Below are positions 45,231-51,584 of a stretch of DNA of 51,584 nt, in pieces (position 1 is the stretch's first letter; each line of letters opens with the position of its first letter). Source of the DNA: Gnetum montanum. Its lineage: Eukaryota; Streptophyta; Gnetopsida; Gnetales; Gnetaceae. Under the pieces are notes generated by a model. The model saw nothing but the letters and a program-made list of their open reading frames with translations. It was not told the origin of the DNA and ran no database searches. The stretch is taken from NCBI GenBank assembly GCA_015680685.1, contig MNCI01021409.1:204655-256238 (forward strand), given 5' to 3'. Position numbers and translations under genes: made by a program.

Positions 45231-45690
45231 GGCCCCACCTTCTGTTCTTACTCTAGCTCTAGTGTCTTACCAACACTTTTCCTTGGGGCTGGTGGCTTCA
45301 GCAATTTAGCGAACAAAGCATTTTGGGCTCTTCTAGGGATGTCATTGGTGTACCCTAGAATTCCAGCACACTTGCACAACTTCCTGATGAGACAAAGGAA
45401 GGGCAACGCAAACTTCCCTATTTTTCATTCTTCAAACCACCTCAAGATCTCCATGAGATACAGATGGGGAAGGTTAGCATTAACCTTGCCCATCAATATC
45501 GCAGTTCCTCTTGCCACATACGTTGAGATTCGATTCAATCCTCTTATGGGGAAGATGTGATTAAGTACCAGTCTTGAAGTATATTCTCTCTTCCAACGTT
45601 AACTCTCCATATATCTTGTCCTCCTTGCCGTACAACCTTTTCAACCAAATTCTTCACGCATTAGCATCGGAGCGATATAACTAATCTAAA
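45231..45690 (-). pseudogene. Element D sense ORF, plant-transposon-protein-like part (broken)
   Basis: Read on minus from near the D primer-binding site: RIWLKRLYGKEDKIYGELTL, a frameshift near 45560, then LVLNHIFPIRGLNRISTYV, AILMGKVNANLPHLYLMEIL and KFALPFLCLIRKLCKCAGI. This pattern (a short His/Ile start, a hydrophobic middle with NLP-I, then LP-LI-KLCK-AG) is that of the putative plant transposon protein regions common in plant LTR elements. The ORF then runs into element C at 45231 and resumes at 27191. It is the only protein region of D. Confidence 0.6.
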
Positions 45691-45702
45691 TAACTAGCAC
45701 TA

Positions 45703-45720
45703 TCCCCAGCAATGGCGCCA
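45703..45720 (-). other. Element D primer-binding site (tRNA-Asp type)
   Basis: On minus TGGCGCCATTGCTGGGGA follows the LTR end by one base. It differs at two positions from the complement I recall for plant tRNA-Asp (TGGCGCCGTTGCCGGGGA), the primer used by Athila and related elements. Confidence 0.7.
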
Positions 45721-45721
45721 A

Positions 45722-46060
45722 TGATGAGTGGCGAGGTACCCCTACACTCAACCATACGAATAAGAGTGTTTCACGCATGATCCGATCAAACTCCACAGAT
45801 AGGCTAGTTGTGGTATCTAGATAGTTACTCATTGATTGCAATTTTTTGTCTCCCCACCTGAACTAGTATATGATTTGTCATGTATGGTTTAGTCTAGAGT
45901 AAGTTGTATGATATGGTTTCTAACCTAGTGCTACTCATAGAGGCAATGGAAAGTAACTTTAATTAAGCTAGGAGGAAAAGGGGGAGAGAGGTAAGCTAAT
46001 AGAAAGTGGGATGAGAGAATCTAAGCTAGCCTAAGTGCAATGAGCATCTATTCCTTAATC
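45722..46060 (-). repeat. Element D 5' LTR, truncated
   Basis: Matches 15884-16223 and stops abruptly after CTATTCCTTAATC. The next 70 bp repeat the word GAGCATCTATTCCTT (46043 and about 46113), which looks like filler copied during break repair. Confidence 0.8.
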
Positions 46061-47195
46061 TATTTTCTTATAAGTTGAATACTTTCTTATAAGTATTTTA
46101 TTGTCTTGTAAGTGAGCATCTATTCCTTTCTTTGTCTTGTAAATCTATTTTATAAGTATGGCTAGACTCTGTTAAAGTACTACCTTACTTATGTAGCTTG
46201 GAACCGTTTAGTCAATATGGACTCCAACATTTAAGTAATGAATGAAGCTCATGGTTTTCTCTTATTTTACCATTGATGCTTTACACATTAAAATAATTAA
46301 AATATTTACTTAATTTGACGATTTGTTCCTTATTCAATGAGGTCATGACTATATGGTATGGTGTTCGGCCATCAAGGTTGTAACTAAAAGTCATTTTATT
46401 GTATTTCATGTGTATTGTTGTACCTGTCTCTAAGAGGGATTGCAATATGAGCATTGCACATGTCCCAAGAGAGATTGTAATACATGTGTGTTTATTATCA
46501 TTTTGTTCCTTATAATTATAAAATCCATAAAAATCATAAAATATAAAATTATAAATATTCTCTCTCCATCTCCCACCATGGCAACACAAATCTTCATTTG
46601 TATCATATATAGTATAATCTCTTTTATATCTCTTAAATGCAAGGATACACATGAGTATTCTTAGCAATCCATTGAACATTATCTTCGAAGCTAACAACCA
46701 AATCTTATTGCATTCTATATGATAAATACCGTTCATCAAAACTAGCAGAACCCCTATCAATAGGCTTTAACTTTACTTATATTGTTAGAAACATTCTTCA
46801 CATTCCAAAGATAGCATTTGTGGAGCTTTAATTACCTTGATCAATATGTTCATTACTCTAATATTTCATTACTTTAGTATTTGCTCAAATTTTATGTTAA
46901 GTCATCTAAATAACCTAATTTTTTGAAATCACTCTCAAAATCAAATCAAACTATTTACAGAATTTTTAATTATTATTCTTAATCCTAGTTTAAATAATGG
47001 AGAAGTATATTTGGTTAAGAGCTTTGAAGAATTCTGGAAATTCCAATGACTTTCTTTCATAAGCCTAACGGGGATGTTTCACGCATGCCCAATGAAAGAC
47101 GACTCATCGATACGCAGCAGCATTGAGCTAAAACTAAATTAAAACAGTTAACGTACAAAGGACGTAAGAGACTCCGCAGACCACTATGACCATGA
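46061..47195. other. AT-rich spacer
   Basis: No gene is recognised. A 159-codon open stretch on minus (46760-46281) has the biased composition expected of AT-rich DNA and no familiar motif. Confidence 0.4.
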
Positions 47196-47196
47196 A

Positions 47197-47445
47197 ATCC
47201 AGCCACAGAATTTATAAAAAAAATATATAGAGATTTAAGATTATAAATTGCGTTGCAGACTTGCGGCGACCTAAAATCCCAAGGAAATTCAACGTCTGCT
47301 GAGAATAAGGGCTCAGGGCTAAGTTGGGAATAAGGCGGCAGCCACCAGTGCTAATGCGGCCAAGTGACTCCAAGCCACGTACTGAGCTTCTCCAATCTCA
47401 ATGATCACACCAACCTTCGTTTCTACGTTCGGATAGTACACCGGT
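47197..47445 (+). pseudogene. Decayed duplicate of the BAHD gene 5' end and proximal promoter
   Basis: It aligns with about 50028-50285 of the intact gene. Shared parts are AATCCAGCC, GATTATAAATTGCG (the TATA word), GGGCTAAGTTGGGAATAAGG, CCACGT-CTGAGC and CTCCAATCT. A five-base deletion relative to the gene (AGTGACTCC against AGTGAAGCCACTCC) and an in-frame TGA break the frame. Similarity ends near 47445, so only about the first 50 codons are present. A truncated tandem duplication about 2.8 kb upstream of its parent. Confidence 0.8.
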
Positions 47446-49364
47446 GTGTTACCATTCCACAAACTGTACCCATACTTTATGTTTTGCATAACGAAGAATA
47501 TGCTTTCAACTGAGTCCTTTAAAGAAGGATTACAAGAAAAGCAAGTGGATATTCTTGTTTGAGGAGGCACATGAAGTGAAGCAATTTTTCTGGGAACCAG
47601 AATTTTGGGGTAGCTCACATTCTTTTATAGTTTAAAGAAGTGTTCAACCAAGGAAAATGTTTTAAATTATAATCATACTTGTGGTGCAGCCCTTCCAACT
47701 TATCTTTATTTTTTAACAAATTTTTGCTTTATTTGATCTTAAAAAGTTACAAACTTTGAATGAGTGTTTTTAGAGTTTTGTTATATGTCAAATATACATT
47801 CTTGGTTCTTAATTATTGTTTATGCATAAATTTTGGTCATTTTAAGAGACTACTGCCTAGGGCACCTCCCGTATGGGTCCCATATGGAAACTGAGAATAG
47901 TCTAAGTAGGAGAGGACTACGTGGCCTTTTGCAAGTAATAAACTAAAAAAAGGAAAATCTAGAATTTAAATCAAATAATTGTCTGGAATACAATGACTAA
48001 TTGGAAACTTTTTCTCAAGTTAAAACAAAAGGAGGATATCGTTCCTAACAAAATTGGTGGAGTTATATACAAACTTCTATATTATGACTTATATGCATGA
48101 CTAACTCTACTATGAATGTGCCATTATGGTTTTGAGTGTTGTTGATTATCATGCATCATATGATTAACACACATGACAAAAAAAGTCAAAATAAAAATAA
48201 AATAAAATAAACATTCAAGATTGATGTAGTTCTTATGTTCTTGGCTGTGGTGGTTCCTTCATTGGCTTCTTTTCTTTATCATTGGGCTTTTGAAATTGAT
48301 ATCTATTTAGGAGTACCTAAGCTTTTCTTCTTCAGATCTTGAGTATGTACTGTCTATGTGAATTTAATAATGTTTGTTGGAGTTGATACCTCCTAGGCAC
48401 ATGGCAACTACGGGAACATTTTTTTGGCTTTTATATACCAAGCTGCAAATTGCCTTGTTTCCTGTTTAAAAACTTTGGCTATCTTCCTTAATCCTTGGTG
48501 ATAAGTCATTCTTCTAGCTAGGTTTGTTGTGACATCATTCTAGTTTTTGTCATGTAAGATCAATAACAAGGAACAAGGTGAAGATCTTCCACAAGTGCTA
48601 CCACTTTTTTGCTTTGTTACAAATATTAATATTAAGGTACACTTATCTATCTGAAATCCTTTTGTTATTTTAAGGTCAAACATGATTGTTGAAAAGTGAT
48701 GTAAATTTTATTAGGAGTGGGACCTTCCTCCTTGCTAACAATTAATTTTCTTTATTTATTTTTTTCAAAGTATCAATTGTAAGACTGTACACATGAGTAA
48801 ATTATTTTTAACATCAAAATTTTTTTCTTTGCATACATTTTTTAATGATGTCTATTCAATATCAAGCTTCTGATGTACTATGAATTTTGTTTGCTCATTA
48901 TCAATATTTTTATAGGGTCTGATATCCACTTGAGTAGACAATCCTAAAATTAAAAAAATATTTGTTTCCATATATTTTTTCTAATGATGTCTACTCCATA
49001 TTTTTTTTAATGATGTCTACTCCATGTTAAACTTGTGACATACTCTAAATTTGGGCTCATAATAAATAATTCATTTTAGGTCCAATATGACCTTTAAATG
49101 TATTTTAATCCTTTTTTTCCCTCAAAGTTTCTCTAAAAATCTTTTAGTACTTTTTTTATGTGAGAGTTTGGCAAAGTTACAATCTCTCTTTAACAAGGAG
49201 AAGAACCAACCTTTTTACTAAACAAGGTAATGAAATGAGTTAACTACTTGAATCACTTGCTTGTAGTGAAATTATTTTGAGTGGGAAGACACCGTCATAA
49301 TTAAATTACCAGATTCTGCCCACATCAAACGGATAAAATCCAGGCGGCTGCCATTATGGATAAG
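47446..49364. other. AT-rich intergenic region, no gene seen
   Basis: No coding similarity or RNA gene was noticed. Short local repeats occur (ATTTTTTTTAATGATGTCTACTCCAT near 48970-49025). Confidence 0.5.
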
Positions 49365-49420
49365 ATCACGTTTTTCACGTTCCGTGGGCCTCACTTCTAA
49401 ATGCAAAATGGAGGAAATCC
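49365..49420 (+). pseudogene. Second short fragment related to the BAHD coding region
   Basis: TTTTTCACGTTCCG followed by a diverged CTCACTTCTAAATGCAAAATGG resembles 50269-50312 of the gene (CGTTTTCACGTTCCGATGCTG, CATTTCTACGCCCCAAATGC). It is too short and diverged for certainty, but lies directly before the minisatellite. Confidence 0.4.
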
Positions 49421-49451
49421 AAGACGTTAGTGAAATGGGCGCCGCGTGAAC

Positions 49452-50045
49452 GAGATAAAAATCAGCTAAACTACAAAGTAGGACAAAGCCTCCGGAGGGA
49501 AGCATGGCCAAGGAATCCAGCCGTGCGTAAACGTGGCAAAAATCAGCTAAACTACAAAGTAGGACAAAGCCTCTAAAAATCAGCTAAACTACAAAGTAGG
49601 ACAAAGCCTCCGGAGGGAAGCATGGCCAAGGAATCCAGCCGCGCGTAAACGTGGCAAAAATCAGCTAAACTACAAAGTAGGACAAAGCCTCTAAAAATCA
49701 GCTAAACTACAAAGTAGGACAAAGCCTCCGGAGGAACCATGGCCAAGGAATCCAGCCGCCCGTGAACCTGGCAAAAATCAGCTAAACTACAAAGTAGGAC
49801 AAAGCCTTCTCACGGAAAAGCATGGCCAAGGAATCCAGCAAGCCTCCTCAGGGAAAAGCATGGCCAAGGAATCCAGCCACACGTGAACGTGGCAAAAAGC
49901 AGGACAAAGAGCAGGACAAAGCCTTCGGAGGAACCATGGCCAAGGAATCTAGCCGCCCGTGAACGTGGCAAAAATCAGCTAAACTACAAAGTAGGACAAA
50001 GCCTCCTCAGGGAAAAGCATGGCCAAGGAATCCAGCCGCGGAATC
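49452..50045 (+). repeat. Promoter-proximal minisatellite (81 + 37 bp higher-order unit) with ACGTGGC words
   Basis: AAATCAGCTAAACTACAAAG occurs at 49459, 49540, 49577, 49658, 49695, 49775 and 49972; spacing 81, 37, 81, 37, 80 shows a 118-bp compound unit. CATGGCCAAGGAATCCAGC occurs at 49503, 49621, 49738, 49821, 49859, 49935 and 50018. ACGTGGC (the core of ABA-response elements) occurs at 49531, 49649, 49887 and 49963, and a perfect CACGTG G-box at 49880-49885. The array ends 25 bp before the TATA word of the BAHD gene. Confidence 0.92.
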
Positions 50046-50069
50046 GTGTCAAAACTCAAAGATCAAGAT

Positions 50070-50076
50070 TATAAAT
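50070..50076 (+). promoter_or_regulatory. TATA box of the BAHD gene
   Basis: TATAAAT 65 bp before the ATG at 50141. The word and its flanks (GATTATAAATTGCG) are kept in the decayed duplicate at about 47240. Transcription would start near 50100, giving a leader of about 40 nt. Confidence 0.6.
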
Positions 50077-50140
50077 TGCGCTGCAAACCTGCAGTAACGT
50101 GAAAGTCGTGAGGTACTCAAACAAGAGCTTGGCAGGTTTC

Positions 50141-51499
50141 ATGGATGCAGTCACGAAAATGAGGGCTAAGTTGGGAATAAGGCGGCAACAGCCAGAGGTG
50201 GTGCGACCGAGTGAAGCCACTCCAAACCACGTTTTGAGCCTCTCCAATCTGGATGATCAGATCAGCCTTCGTTTTCACGTTCCGATGCTGCATTTCTACG
50301 CCCCAAATGCAAGCCGCGACGGCGACCATGATCCACGCAAGCTCATCCGACACGGACTGAGCAAGGTGCTGGTTCCCTACTATCCATTTGCGGGGCGCCT
50401 CAGTCACGCCGACGACGGAAAACTCTGCGTCGACTGCGGCGGCCAAGGACTTGTCTTCATCGCCGCAGAGGCGGATGCCCATCTCGCCGACTTGGGCGAG
50501 ATCCGGCCACCGTTTCCGGGCTGGCAAGAGCTCCTTCACGTGCCGCCCGGCTGCGACGCCATCACGGAAGCGCCAGCGCTGGTGATCCAGGTCACGCGCT
50601 TCCGCTGCGGCGGTTTCGTGCTGGGATTGTGGCTCAACCATGTCATGTGCGACGGCGTGGGCCTGCTTCACTTCATGAACGCGCTGGCGCAGATATGCCG
50701 GGAAGGAGACATGGCAAGCGTGAGCGGAGATCCCGCCGTTTGGAGGAGGCGCACGCTGCTGCCGCCGCGGAATCCGCCGCGGACGGACAGCAGCGCCTTC
50801 GTGCAGGCCTTCGGCGGACCCGGATCGGCCGATCCGGGGGAGCCGGCCGACGAGGGCGAGGACATGTGCGAGGAGTGCGTGGTGTTCAGGCGTCGAGATA
50901 TAGCGGTGCTGCAGAGGCGCTTCCCCGGCGCTAAAACGTTCGAGTTGCTGAGCGCGTGCCTGTGGCGCAGCCGTACGCGGGCGCTGTACGCATCTTCTTC
51001 TTCTTCTCTGGACGAGACGGTGAGGTTGGTTTATGCGGTTAATGCCCGGCCGCTGTTGCGGCGGTCACCGGTGCAGAGCGGGTATTACGGAAACGTGATT
51101 GCTTGGGCCTGCGCTGCTGCCACCGCAGGCGAGCTGTGCGAGGCGTCCTTGGGCGACGTGGCGCGTTGGATTCGGCGTGCCAAGGACGACGTGGACGAGG
51201 AGTACGTGAGATCTTCGATTGATGCTCCCGAGTTGTTGGGACGGGCTCCCCTCGGTTTGAAGGGCATCTACCTGCTGTCCGACATTCGGAATCTTGGATT
51301 CGGTGACATCGATTTCGGATGGGGGAAAGCCGTCTTCGCAGGCGCTGCTGCAGCCAGCCGGGCACCCCTTCCGGGACCCGGGACATGGCTGAACCTTAGC
51401 AGCGACGGTGCTGTGGTGGGTGCTATGCGTCTTCCGCGGCACTGTATGCCTGTGTTCCTCCACGAGTTCTACACTACCATAGCGTCTGCTGCCCTTTAG
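50141..51499 (+). CDS. BAHD-family acyl-CoA-dependent acyltransferase
   Basis: A complete single-exon gene of 452 residues, the usual BAHD length. Such enzymes transfer an acyl group from a CoA thioester to an alcohol or amine, in the cytosol, in specialised metabolism. Seen: LSNLDDQISLRFHVPML near residue 35-50, VPYYPFAGRL typical of the N-terminal lobe, the catalytic HxxxD as HVMCD (His167, Asp171), and the structural DFGWG at residues 391-395. ATG 50141 is chosen because the upstream in-frame region has no ATG before a stop at 50072. The open stretch back to 50099 would need GTG. The coding region is markedly GC-rich against its AT-rich flanks. By N-terminal motifs it resembles benzoyl/acetyl-alcohol transferases (BEBT-like group), but the substrate cannot be read from the sequence. 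Confidence 0.95.
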   Translation: MDAVTKMRAKLGIRRQQPEVVRPSEATPNHVLSLSNLDDQISLRFHVPMLHFYAPNASRDGDHDPRKLIRHGLSKVLVPYYPFAGRLSHADDGKLCVDCGGQGLVFIAAEADAHLADLGEIRPPFPGWQELLHVPPGCDAITEAPALVIQVTRFRCGGFVLGLWLNHVMCDGVGLLHFMNALAQICREGDMASVSGDPAVWRRRTLLPPRNPPRTDSSAFVQAFGGPGSADPGEPADEGEDMCEECVVFRRRDIAVLQRRFPGAKTFELLSACLWRSRTRALYASSSSSLDETVRLVYAVNARPLLRRSPVQSGYYGNVIAWACAAATAGELCEASLGDVARWIRRAKDDVDEEYVRSSIDAPELLGRAPLGLKGIYLLSDIRNLGFGDIDFGWGKAVFAGAAAASRAPLPGPGTWLNLSSDGAVVGAMRLPRHCMPVFLHEFYTTIASAAL

Positions 51500-51519
51500 T
51501 CGGTCTAAAAATTTGACCT

Positions 51520-51557
51520 GATTTATTAGAAAGCTGACGTGATTTATTAGAAAGCTG
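51520..51557. repeat. 21-bp direct duplication in the BAHD 3' flank
   Basis: GATTTATTAGAAAGCTG at 51520 and 51541, just after the stop codon. It probably lies in the 3' untranslated region. No clear AATAAA is visible before the window ends. Confidence 0.8.
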
Positions 51558-51584
51558 TACCCGTAGTAGTATAATTTGGTTCAA

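Larger units (their letters stand above)
15884..46060 (-). mobile_element. Element D: LTR element without RT, host of the nested insertions B and C
   Basis: Direct repeats starting TGATGAGTGGC at 15884 and 45722 are the LTRs. The left (3') LTR runs 15884-16358 plus 24832-25226 and ends TCATCA, so it is 870 bp with terminal TGATGA...TCATCA. The right (5') LTR is cut at about 46060. A primer-binding site lies beside the right LTR and a purine-rich tract beside the left. After removing B and C, the internal part is only about 2.5 kb and holds one ORF on minus; no RT, RNase H or integrase is present, so it must have moved in trans. B lies in its 3' LTR and C in its ORF, so D is the oldest of the three. 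Confidence 0.8.

Noticed and set aside
45135-45560. 141-codon plus ORF
   Set aside because: It crosses the end of the C LTR into D and is the complement of the D minus-strand coding region.
47319-47618. 99-codon minus ORF near the BAHD duplicate
   Set aside because: Its second half is the antisense of the duplicated BAHD 5' end, as is the equivalent minus frame over the intact gene.
50099-50140. Longer BAHD protein from GTG at 50099
   Set aside because: A GTG start is not expected in a nuclear plant gene; the first in-frame ATG is 50141 and the TATA word fits it.
50117-51463. Long ORFs overlapping the BAHD gene in other frames
   Set aside because: They are shadows of a GC-rich coding region with few chance stops; no family motif.

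Overview
The window looks like intergenic DNA from a large, repeat-rich seed-plant genome, followed by one host gene. It is AT-rich and low in genes, holds decayed LTR retrotransposons nested in one another, and ends in a GC-rich, intronless BAHD acyltransferase gene. The species cannot be fixed from the sequence; a gymnosperm or another large-genome plant would fit, but this is inference.

Layout. 1-1429: AT-rich remnants I cannot assign. About 1430-13160: element A, a decayed Ty3/gypsy element (Tat/Ogre type by domain order) with its coding strand on minus; gag and protease are at the right and reverse transcriptase (RT) fragments at the left, and both LTRs are missing. 13161-15883: AT-rich, no gene seen. 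15884-46060: a nest. The outer element D (minus) has an 870-bp 3' LTR, a primer-binding site resembling a tRNA-Asp complement, and a single ORF (plant-transposon-protein-like region plus coiled coil) with no RT. Element B (16359-24826, minus, gag-protease only) sits inside D's 3' LTR. Element C (27197-45230, plus, 18.0 kb, perfect GGCCC target-site duplication) sits inside D's ORF. 46061-49450: AT-rich spacer with two decayed copies of the 5' part of the BAHD gene. 49452-50045: a minisatellite carrying ACGTGGC words. 50070-50076: TATAAAT. 50141-51499: intact BAHD acyltransferase.

A, B and C are one lineage. B and C share the LTR terminus TGAAACACCA and the primer-binding site TGGCACTAGAAGGAGGGC. 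All three share a DDG protease and a gag-protease linker with repeated PFVI-x-VP motifs. A, B and C also carry a dispersed motif ending TAAACTGGC at their module borders.

The most unusual feature is a gene of eight exons lying antisense to the retrotransposon, between protease and RT, in C (38236-33831, minus). All seven introns are GT-AG and every intron phase is compatible, giving 3204 nt of coding sequence with no frameshift; it is broken only by ten nonsense codons. Element A carries the homologous gene at the same place and in the same antisense orientation (about 6100-9519, plus), with conserved exon borders. D carries a protein of similar plan (plant-transposon-protein-like region, then coiled coil) as its only, sense-strand ORF. 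The antisense gene has its own candidate TATA box and an intron 1 filled with a 40-bp hairpin array.
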